From contig NZ_CP110678.1 in the NCBI RefSeq assembly GCF_026167545.1, forward strand, positions 1,857,501-1,921,500: 64,000 nt of DNA, read 5' to 3'. Position numbers and translations under genes: made by a program. Shown here in pieces: positions 16,561 through 24,847 of the stretch (the first letter of the stretch is position 1; each line of letters opens with the position of its first letter). The notes beneath the pieces are model-generated. The model did no database searches and was not told the DNA's origin. It saw nothing but the letters and a program-made list of their open reading frames with translations. Source of the stretch: Sphingomonas sp. S1-29 (GTDB taxonomy: Bacteria; Pseudomonadota; Alphaproteobacteria; Sphingomonadales; Sphingomonadaceae).

Positions 16561-17688
16561 ATGTCCAAGAAGATCATGGCAATTGCCGCGCTACCGATCG
16601 CGCTGGCGGCGGGGCTTGCCGGCGCGAGCGACGTCGCGCGCCGATCGGGGATCGTCATCGGCATCTTGTCCCCCGGCCCACTCAACGCAATCACTGACGT
16701 CCCAGGCGTCCGCGTGGGCCATGTCACGATCGAGCGCGGCAAGGACGTGCATACCGGCGTCACCGCGGTCCTTCCGCACGGCGGCAACCTGTTCCGCGAG
16801 AAAGTCCCCGCCGCGATCGTCGTTGCCAACGGCTTCGGCAAGTTCGCCGGATCGACCCAGATCGAGGAACTGGGCGAGATCGAAGCCCCGATTCTGCTCA
16901 CCAACACGCTGTCGGTTGCCGAGGCGATGGCCGCATCGGTCGAATGGACGCTGGCGCAACCGGGGAACGAGGATGTCCGATCGGTCAACGCCGTCGTCGG
17001 CGAGACCAATGACGGGATGCTCAACGACATTCGCGGCCGCCATGTAAGGATCGCCGATGCACGCCGCGCGATCGAGACCGCCGCCGCCGGCGCGGTTGCC
17101 GAGGGCAATGTCGGCGCTGGCACCGGCACCGTCGCGTTCGGCTGGAAGGGCGGGATCGGATCGGCCTCGCGCCGCCTGCCCGCCTCGCTCGGTGGCTGGA
17201 CGGTAGGGGTGCTGGTCCAGGCCAATTATGGCGGCGTGCTCACGATCGACGGCACTGCGGTTGGGCCGGCGCTTGGTCGCTATGATTTCCAGCGCGAGAT
17301 CGAAGAGCGCCGCGCCGACGGGTCGGTGATCGTCGTCGTGGCCACCGATGCGCCGCTGTCCGATCGCAATTTGCGCCGCCTCGCCGCGCGCGCCTTTGCC
17401 GGGATCGCGCGCACCGGATCGTCCTTCTCGAACGGATCGGGCGACTATGCTGTCGCCTTCTCGACCGCCGCATCGGTGCGGCGCAAGGCCGGCACGGCGA
17501 TCCCGATGCTAGCCGACCTTCCCAATGGCGCAATGAGCCCCGCCTTTCAGGCGGCTGCCGAGGCGACCGAGGAGGCGGTATTGAACGCGATGCTCTCGGC
17601 GCGGACCACCGTCGGTCATCACGGCACGGTCGAGGCGCTGCCGCTCGATCGCGTGCTGCCGCTGCTCGCCAAGCCCCGATCGCGCTAG
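16561..17688 (+). CDS. P1 family peptidase (DmpA/S58 aminopeptidase type), secreted
   Basis: A 375-residue Ntn-like self-processing peptidase related to DmpA (L-aminopeptidase/D-esterase) and beta-peptidyl aminopeptidases. The nucleophile is S293 in NGSGDYAVAF; cleavage before this serine would make alpha and beta subunits. Also typical are ITDVPGVRVGH at the N-terminus and VVGETNDGMLNDIRG. The first ~22 residues (MSKKIMAIAALPIALAAGLA) form a signal peptide, supporting this ATG over the upstream in-frame ATG at 16498; GGGAGG lies 12 bases before it. Probably periplasmic. Single gene. Confidence 0.88.
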   Translation: MSKKIMAIAALPIALAAGLAGASDVARRSGIVIGILSPGPLNAITDVPGVRVGHVTIERGKDVHTGVTAVLPHGGNLFREKVPAAIVVANGFGKFAGSTQIEELGEIEAPILLTNTLSVAEAMAASVEWTLAQPGNEDVRSVNAVVGETNDGMLNDIRGRHVRIADARRAIETAAAGAVAEGNVGAGTGTVAFGWKGGIGSASRRLPASLGGWTVGVLVQANYGGVLTIDGTAVGPALGRYDFQREIEERRADGSVIVVVATDAPLSDRNLRRLAARAFAGIARTGSSFSNGSGDYAVAFSTAASVRRKAGTAIPMLADLPNGAMSPAFQAAAEATEEAVLNAMLSARTTVGHHGTVEALPLDRVLPLLAKPRSR

Positions 17689-17719
17689 CCGGCGCTTCCT
17701 AACCGCGCGCGCCGCGCCT

Positions 17720-18628
17720 ATGCCTGCCTGCGTGCAGCCGACGATCCGCCAGCTTCGCTACCTCGTGGCGCTTGCCGAACAGGGTAGCTTCACCCGCGGT
17801 GCCGCCGCGGTCGACGTCACGCAACCCAGCTTTTCGCAACAGATCCAGCTGCTCGAGACGATGCTCCAGGGCCGCGTCGTCGAGCGCGGCGGGCGGACGA
17901 TCCTGACGCCCTTGGGGCGCGATGCGGTGGCGGCGGCGCGGCGCGTGCTGGTCGAGGTCGATGGGTTTGTCGCGCTCGCCGATCGCCGCGTCGACGCGTT
18001 GTCGGGCACGATTCGCCTCGGCGTTTCCCCAACGCTTGGTCCCTATATTCTTCCCCAGCTCGTGGCACGGCTCCACGCCACCAGCCCGACGCTGCGGGTT
18101 CATGTGCGCGAAGGCATGCCCAGTCTGCTGCTCGAGATGCTCAGCGATGGCGCGCACGACGTCGTGTTGCTGCAATTGCCCGTCGACCAGGCCGGCCGCC
18201 ATGTCGAACGGCTGTTCCGCGACCCGCTCTACCTGGCGATGGCGGCCGACGACCCGCTGCGCGACCGCGCCGAAATCACCACCGCCGACCTTGCCGGCCG
18301 CGGCTTGCTGACGCTGCAGGCGCAATATCGCATGAGCGACCAGGTGACCGCGCTGGCCGAAGCGGCGGGGGCGCATGTGCTGCGCGATTACGAAGGCACC
18401 AGCCTCGATGCGATCCGCCAGATGGCGGGCATGGGGATGGGGCTCGCCTTCCTGCCGCAGCTCTATGTCCGCCAGGAAATCCGCCCCGGTGACGAAGTGA
18501 TCGCGCGGCCCTTTGCCGGCGGGCGCCATTATCGCGAGATCGGGCTGGTTTGGCGCGCCGGCGCCGGGCGCGCCCCCGCGTTCGAAAAGCTCGCCGCGCT
18601 GTTGCGCGAAGTGGCTGTAATAGGATAA
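17720..18628 (+). CDS. LysR-family regulator of the OxyR clade, lacking redox cysteines
   Basis: A 302-residue LysR-type regulator: N-terminal winged helix (TIRQLRYLVALAEQGSFTRG, ~8-27) and an OxyR-like effector domain, with close similarity to OxyR in the region LAGRGLLTL ... EAAGA ... GTSLDAIRQMAGMGMGLAFLP. The two positions that carry the peroxide-sensing cysteines in E. coli OxyR (C199, C208) are Arg204 and Ala213 here; the only cysteine is at position 4. It should therefore not sense peroxide by disulfide formation. It lies just upstream of, and codirectional with, an exporter operon; an OxyR-type palindrome overlaps its 3' end. Ligand unknown. Confidence 0.85.
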   Translation: MPACVQPTIRQLRYLVALAEQGSFTRGAAAVDVTQPSFSQQIQLLETMLQGRVVERGGRTILTPLGRDAVAAARRVLVEVDGFVALADRRVDALSGTIRLGVSPTLGPYILPQLVARLHATSPTLRVHVREGMPSLLLEMLSDGAHDVVLLQLPVDQAGRHVERLFRDPLYLAMAADDPLRDRAEITTADLAGRGLLTLQAQYRMSDQVTALAEAAGAHVLRDYEGTSLDAIRQMAGMGMGLAFLPQLYVRQEIRPGDEVIARPFAGGRHYREIGLVWRAGAGRAPAFEKLAALLREVAVIG

Positions 18629-18656
18629 TTCTATGGCAATTATAGCCGCAGTCCCG
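18620..18656 (+). promoter_or_regulatory. OxyR/LysR-type operator upstream of the exporter operon
   Basis: ATAG (18620-18623), 7 bases, CTAT (18631-18634), 7 bases, ATAG (18642-18645): three of the four tetranucleotides of the OxyR recognition sequence (ATAG-N7-CTAT-N7-ATAG-N7-CTAT) with exact spacing. The fourth is CCCG instead of CTAT. The core ATAATT-N7-AATTAT is a perfect palindrome. It overlaps the stop codon of the regulator gene and ends at the -35 box of the exporter promoter, the geometry of an activator site. Confidence 0.6.
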
Positions 18657-18685
18657 TTGGCCCGATAAGCCGAACGCCGCATTCT
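18657..18685 (+). promoter_or_regulatory. Putative promoter of the pseudo-ABC exporter operon
   Basis: TTGGCC (18657-18662), 17 bases, CATTCT (18680-18685): a suboptimal sigma-70-type promoter 25 bp before the start codon, directly after the OxyR-type operator. The weak boxes fit an activator-dependent promoter. Confidence 0.4.
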
Positions 18686-18710
18686 GGTCTTCTCGCACAG
18701 GGAGACGGTA

Positions 18711-20402
18711 ATGGCGGCGCAGCGCGCAGGGTTGCGGGCATTCGGTGGCTGGATCGCGCTGGTATTGGCGCCCGATGCGGCGTTCGTCCGGCTCGCAATC
18801 GTTTATGGCATCGCGATTTCGCTATTGTCGCTGGCGACACCGATTTCGGTTCAGCTACTGATCAACTCGGTCGCCAACACCGCGATGCCCGCGCCGTTGT
18901 TCACGCTCGCGGGCATCCTGTTCCTGTTGCTCGCGATCGCCGGGGTGCTCAGCGCGCTGCGTATCCACCTGATGGCGCTGTTCGAACGCCGGCTGTTCGC
19001 GCGGCTCGTTGCCGAGATCACGCTGCGATCGGTCCATGCCCAGAACCCGTTCTTCGCCGATGCGCGCCGCGGCGACCTGTTCAACCGCTATTTCGACCTC
19101 ATCACGGTGCAAAAGGCGCTGCCGAGCCTGTTGATCGGCGGCTTCACGATCGTGCTCCAGGGAGCAGTCGGCCTGGTCGTCACCAGTTTCTACCACCCGT
19201 TTTTCCTGGCGTTCAACGGCGTGCTGGTCTTCACCTTGTTCGTGATCTGGCAGGTCTGGGCGTCGGGCGCGGTGCGCAGCGCGGTCGCCAAGAGCCACGC
19301 CAAGCACGCCACCGCGCACTGGTTAGAAAGCGTCGGGGGGTCGAACGGCTTCTACAAATCGAGCCGCCACCTCAATTTCGCGATGGACCGGTCAGAGGCG
19401 ATGACCGCCGATTATATCGCGCAGCACCGCCGCCATTTTCGCTACACCTTCGCACAGACACTTTGCCTGTTGCTCACCTATGCGCTGGCGAGCGCCGCGC
19501 TGCTCGCGCTCGGCGGCTGGCTGATCATCCAGGGTGAGCTGTCGATCGGCCAGCTTGTCGCCGCCGAGCTGATCCTGTCGGGAGTGTTCTACGGCATCGC
19601 GCAGTTCGGCACCTATCTCGACACGCTGTACGACCTCGCGGCAGGACTCGAGGAATTGTCGCTGTTCTGGGACATTCCGCAGGAAGAACCGCGCACCGGC
19701 AGCGCGCAAGGCCCCGCTAATGGCACGATCCGGCTGCGCGGGGTGCAGCATGGCGGCCATGTCTTTGACTTCGAGATCGACAGCGGCGAGCAGCTCGCGA
19801 TCGTCGCGGCGCCGGGGGTCGAGCGCACGCTGGGCCTGTTGCTCAAGCGGCACGAACAGCCCGCGCGCGGGCTGGTGCTGGTCGGCGGCAGCGATATTGC
19901 GGGGTTCGACATGTACCGGCTGCGCGCCGACATCATGGTGCTCGACCGCCCGAGCTTCGTTGAAATGTCGGTGCGCGACTATCTGACGCTCGCCGCTTCG
20001 GGCGATGCGACGCGGGTGATGGACGTGGTCGAGGCGGTCGGGCTGGCGACGCGCGTCGGCGCGCTCGACGACGGGCTTGATACCATCGTGTCGAACACCG
20101 GCTGGCCTTTTTCGGTGGGCGAGATGATGGCGCTCAAGCTCGCCGCCGCGTTGCTTGCACGCCCGCGCGTGCTGGTACTCTCGCCGCTCTACGACCTGCT
20201 GCCCACCGCGCGCGTCGATGTTGCGCTCGCCAGCTTGCGCGAGAGCGGCACCACCGTGCTGCAATTCACCCGTCGTCCGCAGGGGCTGACGCGCGACGGT
20301 CGGCTGTGGGTCGGCAGCCAGGCGCAGCAGCGCTGCGTCAGCGAGGCCGAGCTGATCGCGCTCGCGCGCGACGAAGGAGACACCGATGCTCTTCCAGCCT
20401 GA
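18711..20402 (+). CDS. ABC exporter-like protein with degenerate nucleotide-binding domain
   Basis: A 563-residue protein with the architecture of a type I secretion ABC half-transporter: membrane domain (about 25-315, some six helices) and a C-terminal NBD-like domain (about 338-555). The NBD fold is traceable end to end (GEQLAIVAAPG, GLDTIVSNTGWPFSVGE, RPRVLVLSPLYDLL) but every catalytic motif is lost. Walker A Gly-Lys is E371-R372 (APGVERTL), the signature is FSVGE (467-471), Walker B Asp-Glu is S491-P492, and the switch His is R521 (TRR). No N-terminal C39 peptidase domain. ATG with GGAGA upstream. It overlaps the HlyD gene by 17 bp. ATP hydrolysis is unlikely; it might pair with a catalytically active partner or work as a non-hydrolysing channel. 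Confidence 0.85.
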   Translation: MAAQRAGLRAFGGWIALVLAPDAAFVRLAIVYGIAISLLSLATPISVQLLINSVANTAMPAPLFTLAGILFLLLAIAGVLSALRIHLMALFERRLFARLVAEITLRSVHAQNPFFADARRGDLFNRYFDLITVQKALPSLLIGGFTIVLQGAVGLVVTSFYHPFFLAFNGVLVFTLFVIWQVWASGAVRSAVAKSHAKHATAHWLESVGGSNGFYKSSRHLNFAMDRSEAMTADYIAQHRRHFRYTFAQTLCLLLTYALASAALLALGGWLIIQGELSIGQLVAAELILSGVFYGIAQFGTYLDTLYDLAAGLEELSLFWDIPQEEPRTGSAQGPANGTIRLRGVQHGGHVFDFEIDSGEQLAIVAAPGVERTLGLLLKRHEQPARGLVLVGGSDIAGFDMYRLRADIMVLDRPSFVEMSVRDYLTLAASGDATRVMDVVEAVGLATRVGALDDGLDTIVSNTGWPFSVGEMMALKLAAALLARPRVLVLSPLYDLLPTARVDVALASLRESGTTVLQFTRRPQGLTRDGRLWVGSQAQQRCVSEAELIALARDEGDTDALPA

Positions 20403-21438
20403 CCATCTCGCGCATTTCCCCACCTTGGTCTCGATTCGCCCGCCGCGCGTCACCCAGGTCATCGCCTGGATGCTGATGATCGGCATCGGGCTGGTCACTG
20501 CGATCCTGTTCGGCGTGCCCTGGCTCCAGACCTCGGCGGGCACCGGCCAGGTGGTGGCGCTCAATCCCGACGATCGCGTCCAGTCGGTCACCGCGCTGGT
20601 GCAGGGCCGGGTCGAGCGCTGGTACGTCAACGATGGCGACCAGGTGAAGGCGGGCGATCCGATCGCGCGGCTGATCGACAACGACCCCGACCTGCTCGCG
20701 CGGCTGCGCGCCGAGCGTGCGCAGGTCGCCGCCGAGATCGCCGCCGCGCAGCAAGCGATGGCGGTCGCGCAGCTCGACGTCGGCCGCTCGGGCCAGTTGC
20801 TCGCCGAAGGGCTGATCGCGCGCCGCGATTACGAGGCATCGCAGATTCGCGTGGCCGATCATCGCGCCAAGCTCGCCGAAGCGCGCGCCAAGCTCAGCCG
20901 CGTCGATGTCGGGCTCAACCGCCAGTCGGCGCAGACCGTCCGCGCGCCGCGCGACGGGCGCATCCAGACGATCGACGCGGGCGCCGGCGCGACGTTGGTC
21001 AACCCCGGCGATATCCTGGCGACGCTCGCCCCCGAGGCGCCGGTGCGCGTCGTCGAACTGTTGGTCGACGGCCGCGACGTTGCGCTGATCTATCCCGGCC
21101 GCCCGGTGCGGCTGGCGTTCGAGGGCTGGCCCGCGATCCAGTTCAGCGGCTGGCCCTCGATCGCCGAGGGGATGTTCGACGGGCGCGTCCGCTCGATCGA
21201 TCCCTCGGCGCAGGCTACGGGGCTGTTCCGCGTGCTGGTTGAGCCGATGCCCGGCCGCCCGCGCTGGCCCGACGACGATTATGTCCGGCTGGGTGCCAAG
21301 GTGCGCGGCTGGATCCAGATGGAGACCGTCAGCGTCGGCTATGAACTCTGGCGCCAGCTCAACGACTTCCCGCTCGAATTCCGCCGCCCCGCGATCGAAG
21401 CCGAAGCCGCTGCCAAGGCGCAGGAGAAGGCGAAGTGA
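20386..21438 (+). CDS. HlyD-family membrane fusion (periplasmic adaptor) protein
   Basis: A 350-residue adaptor joining an inner-membrane transporter to a TolC channel. One N-terminal membrane helix (about 24-44) follows a short cytosolic tail. Then come the first half of a lipoyl domain (ALVQGRVERWYVNDGDQVKA), an alpha-hairpin (~95-185, rich in Ala/Arg/Glu), the second lipoyl half (TVRAPRDGRIQTIDAGAG) and beta-barrel segments. It overlaps the upstream ABC-like gene by 17 bp and the downstream TolC gene by 4 bp, so the three subunits are made together. Confidence 0.9.
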   Translation: MLFQPDHLAHFPTLVSIRPPRVTQVIAWMLMIGIGLVTAILFGVPWLQTSAGTGQVVALNPDDRVQSVTALVQGRVERWYVNDGDQVKAGDPIARLIDNDPDLLARLRAERAQVAAEIAAAQQAMAVAQLDVGRSGQLLAEGLIARRDYEASQIRVADHRAKLAEARAKLSRVDVGLNRQSAQTVRAPRDGRIQTIDAGAGATLVNPGDILATLAPEAPVRVVELLVDGRDVALIYPGRPVRLAFEGWPAIQFSGWPSIAEGMFDGRVRSIDPSAQATGLFRVLVEPMPGRPRWPDDDYVRLGAKVRGWIQMETVSVGYELWRQLNDFPLEFRRPAIEAEAAAKAQEKAK

Positions 21439-22829
21439 TACGCCTGGCGCTGGCGGTCTTCCTGCTGGCGGCGCTCCCCGCCGCGGCGCGCGCGCAAGTG
21501 CTGACACTCGACGAAGTGCTGCGCTCCTCGGCGACCAACGCCCCCGCGATCCTCGAGGCGATCACCCGCGAGCGCCAGGCCGACGGCCGCCGACTGTCGG
21601 CCGAGGGCGCGTTCGACACCTTGTTCGAAGGCGATGCGCAGTCGCGGCTGCTGGGCTATTATGACGGCACCGTGGTCGAGGCGCGCGCGAGCCGCCCGTT
21701 CGTCAACAATGGCGGCGGGCTCTATGCCGGCTATCGCGCCTCGCGCGGCGAATTTCCCGTCTATGAGGACAAGGCGTTCACCAATCGGCTGGGTGAGGTG
21801 AAGGTCGGCGCGGTCTTCTCGCTGATGCGCGATCGGCTGGTCGACGAACGCCGCACCAAGCTCGGGCTTGCCAGCCGCGACATCGAACTCGCTCGGCTCG
21901 ATCGCGAAATGGTGGCGATCGGCGTCCAGCGCCGTGCGGTCGGCGCCTACCAGCTCTGGGTAGTCGCGGGGATGCGCGTCGGCGTCTATCGCGACCTGCT
22001 GGCGCTGGCGAGCGAGCGCCAGAAATCGATCGAGCGCCAAATCACGCTCGGCGCGCGCCCCGAAATCCTCGGCACCGAGAACCGCCAGAACATCGTTCGC
22101 CGCCAGACCTTGCTGATTCGCGCCGAACAGGAACTGGCAAGCGCCGCCAATGCGCTGTCCTTCTATCTGCGCGACGCCGATGGCGACCCGATGACCCCCG
22201 GCCCCGAACGGCTGCCCGGCGCCTTCCCCGAGCTACGGCTGCCCCCGCTCGGCGGTGATCTCGCGCGGCGGATCGACCGGCCCGATCTCGAAACCATCCT
22301 CGTCCGGCTCGACCAGGCCGCGGCGCGCCGGCAGCTGGCCGAGAACGACCTGCAACCGCGACTCGACCTGCGCGCCGAAGCCGCCAAGGATATCGGCCCG
22401 ATCGGGCTCGGCGGCCCGAACCGGACCCCTGCCGAGGCGATCGTCGGGGTGCGCTTCTCGCTTCCGCTCGAACGCCGGCAGGCGCGCGGGCGCGTCGCCG
22501 AGGCGGTTGCCGAAGCCGATGGCCTTCGGCTTCGCCGCAAGTTGATCGAGGATCAAATTCTCGTCGAGGTGAACGACTTGGCGATCCAGGTCGGTGCCGC
22601 CGAACGGCTGGTCGCGCTGGCGGGCGACGAAGCCGCGCTGGCGAACCGCATGGCCGAGGCCGAACGGCGGCGCTTTCAGCTCGGCGCGAGCGACTTTCTG
22701 GTCGTGAACCTGCGCGAGGAATCGGCGGCCGACGCGCGGCTGCGCCAGCTCGACGCCGAATATCGCCGCTCGGCCTCGCGCGCCGAGCTGGTCGCGGCGA
22801 CGGTCGATCGCGCGCAACTGGGGCTGTAG
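21435..22829 (+). CDS. TolC-family outer membrane channel protein
   Basis: A 464-residue outer membrane efflux protein with a cleavable signal (1-20, ending AARA). The helical repeats show TolC-like spacing: an early TLDEVLRSSATNAPAI and a late LGASDFLVVNLREESAADA, which resembles the second-repeat motif. GTG start overlapping the HlyD stop (GTGA). It completes a tripartite envelope-spanning module with the two upstream genes. The stop is followed by a 67-bp gap to a muramidase gene on the same strand. Confidence 0.88.
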   Translation: MIRLALAVFLLAALPAAARAQVLTLDEVLRSSATNAPAILEAITRERQADGRRLSAEGAFDTLFEGDAQSRLLGYYDGTVVEARASRPFVNNGGGLYAGYRASRGEFPVYEDKAFTNRLGEVKVGAVFSLMRDRLVDERRTKLGLASRDIELARLDREMVAIGVQRRAVGAYQLWVVAGMRVGVYRDLLALASERQKSIERQITLGARPEILGTENRQNIVRRQTLLIRAEQELASAANALSFYLRDADGDPMTPGPERLPGAFPELRLPPLGGDLARRIDRPDLETILVRLDQAAARRQLAENDLQPRLDLRAEAAKDIGPIGLGGPNRTPAEAIVGVRFSLPLERRQARGRVAEAVAEADGLRLRRKLIEDQILVEVNDLAIQVGAAERLVALAGDEAALANRMAEAERRRFQLGASDFLVVNLREESAADARLRQLDAEYRRSASRAELVAATVDRAQLGL

Positions 22830-22896
22830 CCCACCTTTTTGTCCTGTCCTACAACAATCCATATGGGTTAGCTTTCTCCTCCAACAGGAGGACGAC

Positions 22897-23448
22897 ATGG
22901 ATATCGACGAATTGATCGACGACGTCATTTCGCGCGAAGGCGGCTATAGCAACCACCCCGCCGATCGCGGCGGCCCCACCCGCTGGGGGATCACCCAGGC
23001 GGTTGCGCGCGCCGACGGCTATGCCGGCGACATGCGCGACTTTCCGCGCGAGCGCGCAGCCGCGCTCTATGCCCAGCGTTATTGGTCGCGTCCGCGCTTC
23101 GATAGCGTGGCGAAGGCCGCGCCGCGCATTGCCGCCGAATTGTTCGATACCGGGGTGAATATGGGGCCCAAGGTCGCCACGACCTTCCTCCAGCGCGCGC
23201 TCAACGCGCTCAACCGCAACGCGCGCGATTATCCTGACATCGCAGTCGATGGCATGCTGGGGGCGCAAACTTCGGCGGCGCTTTCGGCGTTCCTGCGCAT
23301 CCGCGGCGACCGCGGCGAAACCGTACTGCTCAAGGCGATCGAGGCGCTGCAAGGCGCGCGCTATGTCGATCTGGCCGAACGCCGCCCGGCCAACGAGGCC
23401 TTTCTGTACGGCTGGCTAGCGAACCGTATCGGTGAACCGGGTGGCTAA
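22897..23448 (+). CDS. Glycoside hydrolase family 108 muramidase (ZliS/endolysin-like)
   Basis: A 183-residue GH108 lysozyme. The catalytic glutamate is E14 in [19 protein letters not shown]; the C-terminal part is a PG_binding_3-like domain. Relatives are phage and GTA endolysins and ZliS-type 'secretion activating proteins' of Zymomonas. There is no signal peptide, so release would need the adjacent holin or another route. Strong Shine-Dalgarno (CAGGAGGACGAC). It is 67 bp after the TolC gene and 56 bp before the holin gene, all on the plus strand. Confidence 0.88.
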   Translation: MDIDELIDDVISREGGYSNHPADRGGPTRWGITQAVARADGYAGDMRDFPRERAAALYAQRYWSRPRFDSVAKAAPRIAAELFDTGVNMGPKVATTFLQRALNALNRNARDYPDIAVDGMLGAQTSAALSAFLRIRGDRGETVLLKAIEALQGARYVDLAERRPANEAFLYGWLANRIGEPGG

Positions 23449-23504
23449 GAACCACGCACATGCGCCTACTTCGCCCACTTCGCAATCTGCAACGGAGCAT
23501 CGCC

Positions 23505-23918
23505 ATGAGCATCCTCGACGGCCTGATTGGCCCGCTTGCCGGCCTGATCGACAAGATCATCCCCGACCCCAAGGCGCGCGACGCCGCCAAGCTCGAACTG
23601 TTGCGGCTCGAAGGCAGCCAGGAGATCGAGGCGATGCGCGCGCGCCTCTCGGCGATCGTCGCCGAAGCGCAATCGACCGATCCCTGGACCAGCCGCGCGC
23701 GCCCGAGCTTCCTCTACGTCATGTACGCGCTGTTCCTGTTCGCGATCCCGATGGGGTTGCTGTCGGCGCTGTCGCCGCAAATGGCGCTCAGCATCTCGAA
23801 CGGCATGACCGCGTATCTACGCGGCCTGCCCGAGGAACTCTACGCGCTCTTCGGCACCGGCTATCTCGGCTACACCGCCGCGCGACAATGGGGGAAGGCG
23901 AAGGGGGTCGATCGCTAG
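23505..23918 (+). CDS. Holin of the GTA 3TM type
   Basis: A 137-residue protein of the GTA_holin_3TM family. The N-terminal amphipathic segment [20 protein letters not shown] and [16 protein letters not shown] are typical, followed by membrane helices at about 69-90 and 100-125. In gene transfer agents this family works with a peptidoglycan hydrolase to lyse the producer cell. Here it follows the GH108 gene by 56 bp; no capsid, tail or terminase genes are in the window. The ATG at 23505 fits family starts better than the upstream in-frame ATG. Confidence 0.85.
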   Translation: MSILDGLIGPLAGLIDKIIPDPKARDAAKLELLRLEGSQEIEAMRARLSAIVAEAQSTDPWTSRARPSFLYVMYALFLFAIPMGLLSALSPQMALSISNGMTAYLRGLPEELYALFGTGYLGYTAARQWGKAKGVDR

Positions 23919-23954
23919 GAAGATTACCCTCCGCAAACGTCACCCACGCCCCGA

Positions 23955-24040
23955 ACGTCATCCCAGCGAAAGCTGGGATCTCCCGGTTTGGCACGCGACG
24001 CCCGAAAAACGGGAAGGCCCCGGCTTTCGCTGGGGCGACG
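23955..24040. repeat. Palindromic intergenic repeat, family B copy 2
   Basis: Arms CGTCATCCCAGCGAAAGCTGG and CCGGCTTTCGCTGGGGCGACG around a spacer that itself has a small dyad (CCCGGTTTGG / CCCGAAAAACGGG). It lies between the holin gene and hslV. Confidence 0.85.
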
Positions 24041-24112
24041 CGAAAAGGTGGGGGTCGCCGGCGACGCCCCCCCGGATTGCACCCCAACACCCCCTCCCCC
24101 ATATCGCGCGCC

Positions 24113-24664
24113 ATGAGCAAGAATATCACATGGCACGGCACCACCATCCTTTCGGTCCGCCGCGGCGGCAAGGTCGTCATCGCCGGCGACGGCCAAGTCA
24201 CCCAGGGGCAGACGGTGATGAAGCCCAATGCCCGCAAGGTCCGCCCGCTGGGTGACGGCAAGGTGATCGCCGGGTTCGCCGGCGCGACCGCCGACGCCTT
24301 CACGCTGTTCGAGCGGCTCGAGGCCAAGCTCGAACGCCACCAGGGCCAATTGCTGCGCGCCGCGGTCGAGCTCGCCAAGGACTGGCGCACCGACAAGTTC
24401 CTGCGCAACCTCGAGGCGATGCTGATCGTCGCCGACAAGGACGTGACCTTGGTGGTGACCGGCAATGGCGACGTGCTCGAACCCGAAGCCGGCATCGCCG
24501 CGATCGGATCGGGCGGCAATTTCGCGCTCGCCGCGGCGCGCGCGCTGGTCGATTACGAAGCCGATGCCGAGGTGCTCGCGCGCAAGGCGATGGGCATCGC
24601 GGGCGAATTGTGCGTGTACACCAACGACCGCCTGACCGTGGAAATCCTGGATAGCGACACCTGA
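24113..24664 (+). CDS. hslV: ATP-dependent protease subunit HslV (ClpQ)
   Basis: A 183-residue proteasome-like protease core subunit that works with HslU. The N-terminal threonine exposed after propeptide removal is in [11 protein letters not shown] (T10); [23 protein letters not shown] is split family sequence. Length is normal for alphaproteobacteria. hslU is on the same strand but 1.3 kb away, with an oxidase gene and a repeat between them. The ATG is the one that gives the usual short propeptide. Confidence 0.95.
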   Translation: MSKNITWHGTTILSVRRGGKVVIAGDGQVTQGQTVMKPNARKVRPLGDGKVIAGFAGATADAFTLFERLEAKLERHQGQLLRAAVELAKDWRTDKFLRNLEAMLIVADKDVTLVVTGNGDVLEPEAGIAAIGSGGNFALAAARALVDYEADAEVLARKAMGIAGELCVYTNDRLTVEILDSDT

Positions 24665-24790
24665 TCCCCCCTCCCTGAAAGGGAGGGGTCGGGGGTGGGT
24701 CGGGTCCGGGAGCTACGGCCCCCGAAGCGCTATCGGTGCCGTACCCCCGCTACTCCACCCACCCCCAGCCCCTCCCTTCCAGGGAGGGGA
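24665..24790. repeat. Palindromic intergenic repeat, family A copy 3
   Basis: Starts at the base after the hslV stop. Terminal CTCCCTGAAAGGGAGGGG and CTCCCTTCCAGGGAGGGG palindromes with inner GGGGGTGGGTCGGGTCCGGG. It separates hslV from the oxidase gene. Confidence 0.9.
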
Positions 24791-24847
24791 GCCCCGGAGC
24801 CGAAAACCCCTCGCCCTGCCCCCACCCGCGCGCTACGCTGCAGCGCA

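Noticed and set aside
22897..23918. Prophage
   Set aside because: Only a muramidase and a GTA-type holin are present; no integrase, terminase, capsid or tail genes flank them.
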